Notes: generated by a model from the letters alone, not told the origin. A DNA stretch of 64,000 nt from Glandiceps talaboti (GCF_964340395.1 NC_135560.1:1421501-1485500); one strand, 5' to 3'; shown: positions 1-12,017, counted from the stretch's first letter. Translations and numbers: made by a program.

Positions 1-850
1 ATATATTTGTATACATTTTTGAATGTTTTTGTTCGCTTGTGTATGAATTCCTGATATTATCTTTTCAATATATGTGATCATTTGGCTGTTGCTATGGGCG
101 TGGTCTTGTAGCTAGGCACATTTGCATTCATTTATTGAATGTTCATTCGTCTTTCAATTCCTGTTATCTTTGCAATGTACATGATTATTTAACTGTTGCT
201 ATGGGCGTGGTCTTGTTGCTAGGCAAATTTACATATATTTTTTGAATGTTTATTCAATTGTCTATTAATCCCTGGTGTTATCTTCGCAATATATGTGACC
301 ATTTGGCTGTTGCTATGGGTGTGGTCTTGTTGCTAGGCAAATTTACATAACATTATATTTTTTGAATGTTTATTCAATTGTCTATTAATCCCTGGTGTTA
401 TCTTCGCAATATATGTGACCATTTGGCTGTTGCTATGGGCGTGGTCTTGTTGCTAGGCAAATTTACATATATTTTTTGAATGTTTATTCAATTGTCTATT
501 AATCCCTGGTGTTATCTTCGCAATATATGTGACCATTTGGCTGTTGCTATGGGCGTGGTCTTGTTGCTAGGCAAATTTACATACATTTTTTGAATGTTTG
601 TTCAATTGTCTATTAATCCCTGTTGTTATCTTTGTGAAATATACTGCCATTCGGTTGTTGCTAAGGGTGTGGTCATGGTTGCTTGGGCAAACTGTGTCAC
701 AATATTTCGAAGAAAATCTGCAGAATAATACTTCTAGAAACACCTCACTAAGTTTCAGTCTCATTGACCAAGTACTTTTTGAGATATAAATTTTTGACCA
801 AAATTCACATTTTTACACCTAACTTGCATATCATTTGAGCCCTTCGTCAC
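1..850 (+). repeat. F2 family copy: ~118-bp tandem units plus 3' segment (left-truncated)
   Basis: Five to six tandem units of about 118 bp, recognisable by TTGGCTGTTGCTATGGGCGT, then GGTCTTGTTGCTAGGCAAAT and GAATGTTTATTCAATTGTCT. They are followed from about 680 by the non-tandem part (GTCAAAATGTTTTGAAGAAA-like, TTGACCAAGTACTTTTTGAG). The copy starts outside the window and is cut off near the LINE fragment. Units 230-590 are almost identical to one another, so amplification is recent. Confidence 0.8.
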
Positions 851-914
851 TGTGCTGAACAGCTGTTGAGTGTATTTGCAGACATACATTTGTATTTAAT
901 ATCTCACTTTCGCA

Positions 915-2325
915 GTGTGTCGTACCTTCCTGTTTCAAGAAATCTACAATAATTCCTGTACTGAAGAAATTCCCAGTCAAGTGTTTGAATGACTATAGGC
1001 CGGTTGCACTTACATCTGTCATCATGAAATGCTTCGAACGCATAGTCTTACACCATATTAAGTCTATATTACCAAAGTCTATCGACCCATACCGTGCCAA
1101 TCGCTCTGTAGAAGATTAGTATCAGTTGCACTTCATTCAGTATTAACTCATCTAGATAAACGTAATTCATATGCTCGAATGCTATTTGTCGATTTCAGCT
1201 CTGTGATTAACACTATTATTCCATCCAAGTTAGTCATAACATTTTCTGACCTTGGAATTAGCCGTTCCATGTGTAGGTGGATCTTAAGTTTTCTCTATGA
1301 TAGGCCACAGTTTGTTAAAATTAATAGCAATGTATCTTCTACATTAGTTCTTAATACAGGTGCTCCTCAAGGTTGTGTCTTAAGTCCTTTACTGTACTCC
1401 CTTTTCACCTATGACTGTACTCCCTTGTATGATGAAAACGTGCTTGTAAAGTTTGCCGATGACACCACAGCCATAGGTTTAATTACTGATAATGATGAGT
1501 CTGCGTATCGGAGTGAAATTTCAAATTTGGCAAACTGGTGTAGTGTCAACAATCTTGAACTGAATGTGAACAAAACCAAAGAAGTAATCATCGATTTTTT
1601 AGGGATGGCAATATGACTCATGCTCCAATTAACATCAATGATAGAACAGTTGAAATTGTTTCTATATTTAAGTTTCTAGGCATTCAACTTTCAAAACGTT
1701 TGTCTTGGCAAACTAATACTGATTACCTGGTAAAGAAGGCACAACAGCGTCTATATTTTCTGAGGCGTTTGAAGAAAATTAGCATGAGTAATTCCATTCT
1801 AGTCAACTTTTATCGCAGTGTTATAGAGAGTATTTTAACATATGCTATCACAGTCTGGTTCAATAATATAACCAAGGATGAATTGAATACACTTGAGCGG
1901 GTTGTGCGTACAGCACAAAGAATCATCAGCACAGAATTGCCATCATTACATTCCATTTATAAGTCACGTACTATGCACAAAGCAAAAGCCATTATTCAGG
2001 ATTCTAGCTATCCAGCACATGATTTCTTGAAACTTTTACCCTCTGGTAGGTGGTATAGGAGCATCAGAACAAGAACAGAACATTTTAGGAAGAGTTTTTA
2101 TCCATCTGCGATCCGTATTTTAAACCGAACATAGACATCTACCACCTGTTTTATTATAACTTGTCTTAATATTGTATTTTAGTATCGTGTGTGTTTTATT
2201 GTCTGTTGTGTCATTCTTTTATATTCTTAGTTTTATTCCCGTTTAGTATTTTTATGAGCTCGTGTGAAAAATCAATTTCCAATGCTTTGTTAGCATATGG
2301 CAAATAAAGTTATTATTATTATTAT
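915..2325 (+). pseudogene. 5'-truncated non-LTR retrotransposon, Rex1/CR1-L2-like reverse transcriptase
   Basis: Decayed ORF2 3' part in several frames. At 915-1110: [20 protein letters not shown] followed by [15 protein letters not shown]. At 1179-1610: MLFVDFSS, a GAPQGCVLSPLLYSLF motif and the catalytic VKFADDT motif (intact Asp pair). From 1613: a C-terminal region ending near 2134 with LKLLPSGRWYRSIRTRT and FYPSAIRILN. A stop near 1117 and frame changes near 1117-1170, 1240 and 1610 disrupt it. [10 protein letters not shown]...FERI, FADD and the C-terminal LLPSGRRYR-type motif are typical of Rex1/Babar-type elements. The 3' UTR runs to AATAAAG followed by (TTA)n at about 2305-2325, the short-repeat end expected of this group. 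Not functional. Confidence 0.85.
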
Positions 2326-2329
2326 AAAT

Positions 2330-2700
2330 ATTGTACTTTTATAGTATAGTCACCATTTTCCAAAGTTCTATTTTTACCCCTAATTTTGCATATTAATAAC
2401 CCTATCAATTTTTCTCTTGAACAAACTTATATCTGCTCATCGAATGAGACCTACACAACAAATTTAATGACCCAGTCAATTTGTCTTGAACAACTTATAT
2501 CTGCTCATCTACCCCCCCCCCCCCCCCCCCCCCCAACAACTTTCAACTCAATTGGCTCAGTTGTTTTGGAGAAGATTTTTGAAACATTTTTATCACAAAT
2601 TTCTATTTTTAGACATAGAAGAATGAAATAAAAAAGGTTGACGGACGGACAGTCAAAGGTCAGATATCAACCCACCCCTATAGCTCTGCTGACTGTCCAA
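2330..2700. repeat. Repeat remnant with poly-C tract and GACGGACGGACAG tail
   Basis: Contains a direct repeat (CTTATATCTGCTCATC twice, about 2427 and 2497), a run of about 22 C at 2513-2534, TTGGAGAAGAT...AAAAATG text and a tail GACGGACGGACAG followed by CTATAGCTCTGCTGAC. The tail resembles the right ends of the F3 family (AGCTCC box), so this is probably a decayed relative. Confidence 0.5.
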
Positions 2701-2964
2701 AAAAATTTTAATTTGGCAGACTAGACGTGGTTTTATTTTCCTGACGCTAATTTGATGTGAAATATAGTACCTGTACTTTGTTCTGACTATCTCTAACATC
2801 TAGTATCACACTTAAGTCTTGTGGGAGAAACAAACCTTATAATCTGCCTAAAATCGGGGTTACTTTCCAATCAACTATTTTAAACTGTATACTAGAATAA
2901 GGCACCATGTTATTTCAAGACTGACCCAGATCAACACTTCACTGCCGCCCATAAGAGACGTCAC

Positions 2965-3128
2965 AGTGTCACACTGTCATTTCTGGGAATACATTGTCAG
3001 TGCCAAACTTATGCAGCATACTATATGGCTGTAATATTTCAATCTTGAGAAATGGTAATTAATGACAAGCAAAATCGAGTAGTTTTGATTATTAGTACAC
3101 ATGTACATGGTGGAAACATTTCCCGTCC
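2965..3128. repeat. Dispersed repeat, copy 1
   Basis: About 160 bp, closely similar to 29700-29880. Shared stretches include GTCAGTGCCAAACTTATGCA, then TAATTAATGACAAGCAAAAT and CATGTACATGGTGGAA. The longer copy lies next to a SAP-like reading frame at 29598. The family is not identified. Confidence 0.7.
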
Positions 3129-3136
3129 ATCAAAGA

Positions 3137-3348
3137 TTCAAAAACATGTATGCCAATATGCCTTGCAACAGGACCACGCCCATAGCAGCGGCTAAATAAT
3201 GGTTTATATTGCAAAGATGAAAAGTGGGAAGGGTAGGCAAGTTAATAAAGATTCCAAAAATGTATCCAAATACGCCTAGCAACAAGACCATGTCCATAGC
3301 AACAGCCAAAAACAGTTGTGCTACAATGCCATTGGTGTTATTTTTTAC
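3137..3348 (-). repeat. Short F2 family copy, inverted
   Basis: The reverse strand reads AATAACACCAATGGCATTGT, then AGCACAACTG, followed by two short core units (GTTGCTATGGACATGGTCTT). It is a left end with a truncated core and lies antiparallel to the other F2 copies. Confidence 0.7.
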
Positions 3349-3642
3349 TAGTCTGTTCATTTTTCAATAACCATATTACAAAATACATAGATTTTACTTT
3401 GATCCTCTGTCTGTACATAAATTATGTTGATTTATATTGCTCTAAGAATGTAGATACATTACAACGTATTGCAGTATGACTATTTCAACTACCAGTGTTA
3501 TGTAACAGTTTCACTTCTTTATTGTGATAATTGTCTATTGTATCTTTGGACCATAATATCTACAACTTAGTTCTACCATACTATATTTGCTGTCGTTGAG
3601 TATAACCACTACAGCAAGAAATTGTCATTAACATGTCCTTAC

Positions 3643-3935
3643 CTTCTTTTCACTTTATATACAACTGCAACACATATGGCAATAATAATAGCAACAACAC
3701 CAACTACACATCCAACAACTATTATAATAGTATTGCCATATTTGGGTTGGGAATGATGTTCTGATTGATCTGCAGGTAGATCTGACTTCACAAAGAAGAC
3801 TGGCCAAGTCCATGTACCATTTCCTGCTAGAGACGATGCACGTACACGCATAGAATAATTGCCAGGAGATAGATCTTTCAAAATGTATCCTCCAATTACC
3901 TGATATTCAGAGTATGAAATGCATTCTTCTTTACC
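3643..3935 (-). CDS. INSR: Receptor exon L: FnIII-3 end and transmembrane helix
   Basis: Acceptor ttgtttgcag, donor GTAAGGAC; 293 bp = 97 codons + 2, phase 0 in, phase 2 out. GKEECISYSEYQVIGGYILK leads into DLSPGNYSMRVRASSLAGNG and TWTWPVFFV, matching the family signature LSPGNYS.R.RA.SLAGNG.W. Residues about 69-93 form one hydrophobic helix of Ile/Val/Ala/Gly, followed by the stop-transfer KVKRR at the cytoplasmic face. Two human exons (FnIII-3 end and TM) appear to be fused here. The juxtamembrane and kinase exons were not found in the remaining 3.6 kb and should lie to the left. Confidence 0.94.
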
Positions 3936-4019
3936 CTGCAAACAATAAAAATAACAGAGTAGGTCAAAATAAAACACAGGGCTGATGACGTTGTAGCACA
4001 ACTGTAGTCTGTGCTATCT

Positions 4020-4365
4020 TAAAAATAGCACCAATGGCATTGTAGCACAAGTGTACAGTTTTTAAAATTGTTTATCTACATGCTGATCCATACTAGGAAT
4101 AGGTGTTCATTTACTGAATGATTATCCAGTTGCCTATCCAATCATGTTATCATCTTTGCAATATACACGATAATTTGTCTGTTGCAATGGGCACTGTCAT
4201 GTTGCTAGACATATTTGCATACATTTTTGAATGGCCGTTCATTTGTCTATCAATACCTGATGTTACCTTTGATGATACATCCTATGGCTGTTGCTATGGG
4301 CGTGGTCTTGTTGCTAGATATATTTGCATATTTTTTTGAAAGGTAATTCATTTGTCTATTAACCC
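4020..4365 (+). repeat. F2 family left end with three core units
   Basis: Starts AAAATAGCACCAATGGCATT followed by GTAGCACAAGTGTACAG, then the leader (TTGTTTATCTACATGCTGAT) and about two to three core units. It breaks off at 4365 without the 3' segment. Confidence 0.75.
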
Positions 4366-4614
4366 TTAAGATGCCATGGACTTCCCATGCAAATGACCCC
4401 CTAGGCCAAGGACTTTCTTGGTTGCACACAGTTGTACACAATATTTTGATAGTGATCATTTTACACCAAAACAGGTGGGGTATAGTCTCATCTACAAGTA
4501 TATCAATAATTATGAAATATTGCATTTTAATTTACATGAATGTATAGTCAGTAACTTGACCAAGGAATTAAAGAAAATTGGTATAAAACACACGTTTTTG
4601 GTCAAAAAAGCATG

Positions 4615-5910
4615 CAGGGTTCGTACACTTAAAGCAAAACAAAATTCCAGGACTTTCCAGGGGTTTTTCGTCAGTTTTCCAGGGGTATCTATATTGAATT
4701 TTGGCCATTTTCCAGGGGTGTTGACACTAAAGTATATTTTTTGAATGACATCTATTTGTCTGATGTGGACGAGAAAAAATTATCAACAGTTCCCATAATA
4801 TGTCACAAAACATTTTAAAGACAATCGACACTCTGCAAGACGTTGGTTTCAAAACCACGTTTGTACGCTAAGATTAACGGAGAAACCGCTGTCCTAAGTA
4901 GCCGTTTCGTCAAGCTGTTGCATTGATCGTGTAAGATTGAGTCGCAGCATTCGTCAGTCTAATTCAGACATATCCAGAAAAATAAACTAAAAACTCAAGT
5001 TTGTCCTTGTTATTGTATGGTTTGATGTTACTAGATTTATAAGTCACCTAAAATAATTTTTTTCTTCAAAATTTTGAATGAAAACGTCATTTACGTAACG
5101 AAATTTTGAGCTATGAATAACTGAATACATTCATCGCTTGCGTCTCGATGTTTATATACGGATGCCACGAGTTGCGGAACATCGCGATTTCTCAACTTGA
5201 CCATTGACGAATGTTACTGTACCGACTACATAAAACAGTAGTTTATTCTTTTAGAACATGTAACACAAATCCCCATTTATCGACGACATAAAAGTCACAA
5301 CCGTACTTCCACAACCCGGAAATTCAACTGCACTTCCCTAGGCCCTAGTATTACCATGTCTGAGCTTGTAGTATGTCGACTCGTGCGCCGAACTTGTAAC
5401 AATTTCTAATCGAGGTTGATGATGCTTTGATACTCGCTACAATGTTACGATAATCTTGTTAACAGACCTACTGTTACCCCTGGCCGGGATTGTTACAATA
5501 TCATGTCCCTGAAATGACGACTGGGAGATGGAGTAGCAATATACGCAAGATCGCAACAAACACTGCGGCGCTCATTCAGTGTACGCTAGGCATGGTCTGT
5601 GGGGGCAAAGTGTCTCGTGGAACGATCGTTTGACTGTCTGGGTTTAATCGGCGTGAATTTTGATTCACCACCGTGGCGAAAGACTTTGAAAATATTTTCG
5701 CCATTTCACATTTACGAGATTCAGAATCATATGAATGGGTGGCACGAGCACAGACATGACGATCGTCAATATTAATCGATCGATTGATCATGATCATTTT
5801 CCAGGGTTTTCCAGGGGTAGGGCGCATTTTTCCAGGGTTTTCCAGGGTTTTCCAGGGAGGGTTTGGAATTCCAGGGTTTTCCAGGGTTTTCCAGGACTGT
5901 GCAAACCCTG
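4615..5910. mobile_element. Non-autonomous hAT-like element (TIR CAGGGTTCGTACA, 5-bp TSD GCATG)
   Basis: The left end CAGGGTTCGTACA (4615) is mirrored by the right end TGTGCAAACCCTG (ending 5910). The flanks 4610-4614 and 5911-5915 are both GCATG. Subterminal repeats of CCAGGGTTTT/CCAGGACTTT type lie inside both ends (4650-4720 and 5805-5895). The 1.3-kb interior has no recognisable transposase. Other copies with the same kind of ends in the window also have 5-bp duplications. Confidence 0.75.
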
Positions 5911-5919
5911 GCATGTGAA

Positions 5920-6265
5920 ATTTAGTTTTTTGATAAATACATGGGTTACAATTGGAAATTAGCTGAAAAAATTAATACACAGATAGTACGGGTGTTGAGT
6001 AAAATATTTATCATAAAATCAACAAGTACTGTCCATCGATGTTTACAGTAAATACAAACAAATTTGCATATATCATATATACAAATACTGCATACATATG
6101 TCTACAGATAGCAGCATAACAATATGTCTCACAGACGATTATATCCAACACTTTGTCTGTTGACAAAAATCTGATGAAAGTCAACGATGTAGATTCTGCC
6201 GTAACGTCTTCATCAGTTCATGTAAACCAACCTAGGAGTAATTGTACGGCATTGGCATCTGTGTT
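5920..6265. other. Intron, AT-rich; nothing recognised
   Basis: Low-complexity AT-rich intron sequence of the receptor gene, with no repeat family or open frame that I can identify. Confidence 0.4.
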
Positions 6266-6446
6266 TTGTCATCGGCAGCAATCGCTGGACCTGCCATTGA
6301 CGATGTCAGTCCAAAAGTCGAAGCGGTTTTTGACTTTAAGTTGTCCACACACACACACACACACACAGCCAGACAGGCTGACAGACAGACACTTTGCCAT
6401 GCCTATAGCACTACTGAACCTTATCAGTTCAGTTGTGCTAAAAACA
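6266..6446 (+). repeat. F2 family 3' end
   Basis: Contains TTTTTGACTTTAAGTTGT, (AC)10, a GACAGACAGACACTTTGCCA tail and the terminal CAGTTCAGTTGTGCTA followed by A. It is a solo right end without core units. Confidence 0.75.
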
Positions 6447-7336
6447 ACTTTTACAGTTCTCCTGTGATTTTGGTAACATTACAGGTTGCCGAGGACTTAC
6501 CACATAATATCGTCATGTTATTGGTCCTTTTATTAGCAGCATCTTGTGCACACTTTTAAAAGCTGAATTGGACCTTGTTCTGAAACTCTCATGATCATGT
6601 TTATGTGACATTTTCTGTTGTTTGGAAAGTATGAGAATATTCTTGGTGACATGACAAGTGCACAGTTTACTGTCCCAGGTTTACACTACGAACGCCATTA
6701 TTGATGCACAGCTGGGGCTATATATATGAATGAACGACCCGACCCCATAACAGTAAGAATAATCATATCAATGCGCACATACTTTTGGTAAGGTTCCTGT
6801 AGTTCAACATTAAGATGTGGAAATTCAGTCACTATATATTTGCCAAATTTACTCCTTGTGCATAGGAATATGATAAATTGGTTATTACCCAATATCAGCT
6901 GTTTGTTCGATCATATCGTCATTCATGTTATTTGCACGGAATCACACTCGTCGCAGCTCAAATAACACTCACGCAATATGCTCGAATGAAGTAATAACCT
7001 CATATTATCATGTCTGTACCATCAATGAACCTTTTTTAATCATAGACAGTGTCTTTGTTTTAATTCAGTTGTGATAAAAACAGTGTTTCCAAGTTACCTC
7101 AATATATATCTCATAAAAGTTGACAGCACCAGTTCTGATAGTGCCCTGGACTAAATATAAGCTGACCAAAACAGATGCATGGGGAACAACAGAGCTTTCA
7201 CTATACACTGAAAACTATTGGGGCATGAGGCACATTCGGATGACTGAACAATTCATACAATGGGAGTTTACTGCATGAAGATGACAAGCAAATTGGGTAA
7301 AATTATGGAAATTAATGAAATAAACCATTATCTTAC
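6447..7336. other. Intron between receptor exons K and L; nothing recognised
   Basis: AT-rich intronic sequence without a repeat signature or coding potential that I can support. A second F2-like fragment ending AGTTGTGATAAAAACAG is visible near 7065-7085. Confidence 0.4.
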
Positions 7337-7545
7337 ATTCTCATATTCCTGTAGGTCATTTATCATTGACTCTGATCTTGCTTCTCTCCTGGACAAGTCT
7401 TCAGTGTCTAGGTCATTTAACTTGATGTAGGCAATATAGTAGGAGACTATCAGACCATTTGGTGATGGGGGATCTTGCCATTTGATATGTACTTCTCTCT
7501 CAATGTGGGAAATTGTTATATTACCAGGTATGTCATCTGCTGATG
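7337..7545 (-). CDS. INSR: Receptor exon K: FnIII-3 first half
   Basis: Acceptor atatacag, donor GTAAGATA; 209 bp = 2 + 69 codons, phase 1 in, phase 0 out. The protein ASADDIPGNITISHIEREVH, then IKWQDPPSPNGLIVSYYIAY, matches human [35 protein letters not shown]. The C-terminal part (NDLDTEDLSRREARSESM) is highly charged and longer than in vertebrate receptors, a lineage-specific loop before the next strand. NIT is a glycosylation site. Confidence 0.92.
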
Positions 7546-7721
7546 CTGTATATCATTAAAATATAAAAAAGATACTTTCACTTATGGTGTTCTGAGAACA
7601 ATAGCTATGTATGGAAATCAACTATTAATATAGGTACTGTGAAGGTGAGTGGTGTTGAAGTACTTGTTCTGAATGCACAAAACGCTTGCATTACTACATC
7701 CGTGTATGTACTTAAATTTGA

Positions 7722-8152
<431 letters not shown>

Positions 8153-8412
8153 ATTATTTGACCTTCACCCTCTCACAAGCAATACAAAATTACTTTACCT
8201 TCACCCTCTCACAAGCAATAGAACAATATTCGACCAACTGTACCTCAAGACCTGTCTCAAGTTGTGCTAATCTACTAGTAGCAAGTTTCTCTATTGATCA
8301 CAGTGTAATATTTCACTCCCTGTACATTTCACCAGTGGAGTAGTCTTCAGGATAGCAACAATGTGGGATATCTAACCTGGTAAAGTTGTATTGTGTTCTA
8401 AGTACTAATAAT
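8153..8412. other. Intron; duplicated 40-bp segment
   Basis: Contains two copies of TTGACCTTCACCCTCTCACA-like sequence (about 8157 and 8195), then unique intron. Confidence 0.5.
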
Positions 8413-8947
8413 TAGCTACAGTGGTACAATAAGACTTACCATCAGGTAGTGTCCTTGCATTAGCTACAGTGGTACAATAAGACTTACCATCAGGCAGTGT
8501 CCTTGCATTAGCTACAGTGGTACAATAAGACTTACCATCAGGTAGCGTCCTTGCATTAGCTACAGTGGTACAATAAGACTTGCCATCAGGTAGTGTCCTT
8601 GCATTAGCTACAGTGGTACAATAAGACTTACCATCAGGTAGTGTCCTTGCATTAGCTAGAGTGACGTATCATCAGGTAGTGTCCTTGCATTAGCGACAAC
8701 AGCATAGTAAAACTTACCATTAGGTAGTGTCCTTGCATTAGCTACAGTGGTACAATAAGACTTACCATCAGGTAGTGTCCTTGCATTAGCTACAGTGGTA
8801 CAATAAGACTTACCATCAGGTAGCGTCCTTGCATTAGCTACAGTGGTACAATAAGACTTACCATCAGGTAGTGTCCTTGCATTAGCTAGAGTGACGTATC
8901 ATCAGGTAGTGTCCTTGCATTAGCGACAACAGCATAGTAAAACTTAC
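8413..8947 (-). repeat. 48-bp minisatellite made from the exon J 3' end and its 5' splice site
   Basis: Eleven units. On the minus strand each reads GCTAATGCAAGGACACTACC then TGATG|GTAAGT and CTTATTGTACCACTGTA. The first 25 bp equal the end of exon J (ANARTLP) and GTAAGT is its donor. The spacing of GTAAG sites is 48 bp (plus-strand positions 8435, 8483, 8531, 8627, 8713, 8761, 8809, 8857), with one altered to GCAAG at 8579. A 230-bp higher-order duplication (8651 and 8881) contains a variant unit whose donor is lost (GATGATACGTCA). The unit is 16 codons and stop-free in the exon frame, but the variant unit nearest the exon brings a TAG at about 8886. Confidence 0.95.
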
Positions 8948-9318
8948 CATTAGGTAGTGTCCTTGCATTAGCTACAGCAGCATAACCACAATCTTCATTA
9001 CAGGCAGACACTTCAATATAATATTCTGTAAAATGATTCAACCCATCCAATAGATATTCAGTCTTCAGAAACACCACAGCTTCAGAATAACTATTTTCTG
9101 TAGTTGGTGTGGCTTCAGTTGTTATATTTGTGTCCTGTGTACTCATTGATGGAGCCTCAGTGTGGGTTTCAATTGTATATGTCACATTATCTTGGGGATT
9201 ATAGGAATCATCCATTGGTTCACGTCTTGTTGTTACTGATTCAGCAAAATGTGATGGGGTACTTCGTTTTGATTGGCTGTTCCTGCGCGGTCGTTCAAAA
9301 TAATTATCATTGACAGGC
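8948..9318 (-). CDS. INSR: Receptor exon J: proprotein cleavage site and FnIII-2 second half
   Basis: Acceptor tttgtctacag, donor GTAAGTTT; 371 bp = 1 + 123 codons + 1, phase 2 in, phase 1 out. RPVNDNYFERPRRNSQSKRS carries a furin-type R-P-R-R site, equivalent to human RKRR, which separates alpha and beta chains. It is followed by about 60 residues rich in Thr/Ser/Glu (NVT and NIT sites) and then the conserved LDGLNHFTEYYIEVSACNED and GYAAVANARTLPNG. The exon is about 100 bp longer than the human equivalent (from memory), mostly in this Thr/Ser-rich part. Its last 25 bp plus donor are amplified in the 48-bp array just downstream. Confidence 0.93.
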
Positions 9319-9438
9319 CTGTAGACAAATAAGTATGTAATATTAATATTAGTGATACAATCATACAACGTCTTGATTCTTTCCATTCATAGAATTGCAG
9401 ATTATCAACCACATTTAAACTGAATGCCTCCCGTAAGG

Positions 9439-12017
9439 GCGGCCCTTTTTATTTTTCTGTTTCTCATCTCCCGACCGACCCTAATTTGCAGCTCCGACAT
9501 CAGAAAAAAAAAAGTTTTTTTATTTCCGACCGACCCCTGAGCACAGCAAAATTGTAAGGTTCCTCATGGCATCTTAGACCAGTTCTGCCGAGGCCACGAC
9601 CATGCGACATTGGCCCCCTAAAATTACAAATGACGCAATAATTTTCCCACCTTGCGTCATTTTACGGCAGACATCAAAATTATCTCAGTCATCGGCCGGA
9701 CCAGGCCAGGCTCTGACTCGACGTCAATCCCACAAGAAGTATACTGACTGCATAAGGGAAAGTTTTGTTGACATCATATAAGATACAGTGACAACGCACA
9801 GTTCTATTGTTAACATAAAAAATGCCACAAAAAGATCAACTTTTATAAACTTAATCTACAAATTGAAACATTAGAGGGAGTAGATGAGACGTCGAAATGG
9901 ACGTCTCTCCTCACATGTTTTGTCTATCGTCACTGTCGTGACCTCTGACCTACTCACTGACGTGTGCGAAACACTGAACTTGCTACCGGAACGCGGAACA
10001 TCTATCTGCCACAGCTCAGAAGCCTGAGTAAACCAAATTTATGGGACAGGTTGTGATTTCCATTTGTTGATGGGTTAAATTAAATGAGTACATGTGTATT
10101 TTGATTCCGAAAAAGTTGTGTTGGGGGATCTTGTTGCATGATGTTGACAGTGACATGTGAATGTTGGGCACTGAATCAATGCGTGATCACTGGACGGCCG
10201 ATGCATGTGCGCCCGGTCACACATGAAGAACGAACTTGTTGTGCAAATCAGAAAAAAAATAATGTGGTATTTACAGAGCATCCCAACTTTGACGTTGTTG
10301 ATAGTTTTAGTTAAAGATTCAAGTTCTGAGTTTCAAGGACACCTAATGTCAGCTTTCCGTATCAAGTTTACGGTATGTAACTATGCTGTCATTTGATATA
10401 GCAGGACCAAATCATGATACACAGCCAGTAACGGTTAATTAATAAAAAATAAATTATTTTAAAGTTTGTTTGACTATTATTTGTAAGTTTTTCGTTCACA
10501 TTTGGTACTTTTTAAAGTCAGGGATTTTTTTTCTTCAAAATGTCATGAATTTGAAGAGGGAATAATAAACACAGCAGTGTACTAACAATTTTAAAAATGA
10601 AACAAGTGGTTACAAGTTTAGGATTTCTCAAAGTTTTTATTCAATCGTATGTTCACTGTGACTTATTTTGAAGTTGTTCTTTGTCCTTGTCTGAAAAAAG
10701 GGAATTATAAATTTGAGCACAGCTATTCATTGATATTCAGATTAAAAATTGTGACTAACTGGCTGTCCAATCTTTCTAAACAATATATAATATACTCTGT
10801 AGAAATGACTTAAAATTACATAATCTTAATTGCCTTCTTTTTCTAAGGTGTAATGTGTAGTACACAATTTTCAAAAAATAGCTTACTGGGAACTGTTATT
10901 ATGAATGGAATTTTTTTATGTAGTTAGGTAATGGTCTATACGTAATGGAATATCTCAGACCACAGTATCTCTAGTGGTCTGGGATAATTTATATGAATAT
11001 TTCATAGACAATAATAATTGACCCCACTCCCTGTCAAATGACACCCCTTTTTGCAACAAGGGGCCTTTGTCCCCACTTGTTGGAAACCTTGGCAGAACAC
11101 TGCCGTCTACCCCCCCCCCCCCCCCCCACCCCTTTGTTACATCAGAGCAGCATGTGTCTTTCATCATGGCTGAAGCCGTTGAGGTTTGATGAGGGACAGG
11201 GCTCGAAATTAATACAGTCGCGCAGTACATTTTGCTGCAATGTAATAATAGCTCAGAATATTTCCATCATTTTCAAAATTATGCTTAAAATTGATAAAAG
11301 TCATACTGCATTCCTAATTTCTTGACCATTTTTTAGCTTTAAATCAGTTATACAATGTATCATAGGGGAAATGATCGACTTCATGACCCATGACATGCAT
11401 GATTCCGATGTTTACATTATTACTTGTAATTACTTTTAAACAGTAAATCCCAAAGGAGTTCTGCGTTCTAGAAATGTTTACATGTTATCTGGTGGATTAT
11501 TTTGACAAGTTCACACTGAAGAAAAATGTTTCATAGAAGTAATGATTTATATAAATAAAAATTCATCTCGCACACTGATGACAATCATGTAAGTGTTTCA
11601 AAAAGTTACACACTGAAGTTCAAATTGGAAAATCTGAAAATAACTTGAAAAAATTATGTGGCAATACCACTTTGATTAATAAGACGAATGTATTAGTACT
11701 CCTGATAATATCATACAATAGTTCATGGCTACAGATATACACCCATCAGGATGATAAGTATTCAATCATCTTCTTACAAAGTTGTTATACGGACTTGTCA
11801 ACCTTGCTAAAATGAAGGAAAGAGACTTGTAACAAGGAATTCAATAAAGAGAGGAGAAAAGGAGTTGTAGAGAGCCTGACAGGACAGAAAGGAGAGAGAA
11901 TAGAACCGAAAAAATACAGATTTTTTTTTCTTGCCCCCTTTTTTTTTTATTTCGCCCGCCCGCCCCGCCTGACTATTCCATTGGAGATGAGAAACAAAAA
12001 AAAAAAAAACCTCACCC
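9439..12017. mobile_element. 2.6-kb insertion with inverted ends and 7-8 bp TSD (TAAGGGC)
   Basis: TAAGGGC flanks both ends (9432-9438 and 12018-12024). The ends share the inverted stretch GTTTCTCATCTCC / GGAGATGAGAAAC next to T-rich/A-rich runs. The flanking host repeat (TTTAAACTGAATGCCTCCCG then AAATCATAG) is uninterrupted at 54697-54745 in inverted order, which shows the empty state. The interior has a poly-C tract at 11110 and no recognisable transposase. The duplication length suggests a hAT-type element; TIRs are short and imperfect. Confidence 0.6.

Noticed and set aside
3130-3360. 76-codon minus frame with hydrophobic segments
   Set aside because: It is an F2 core unit read in antisense; the apparent membrane segments are repeat sequence.
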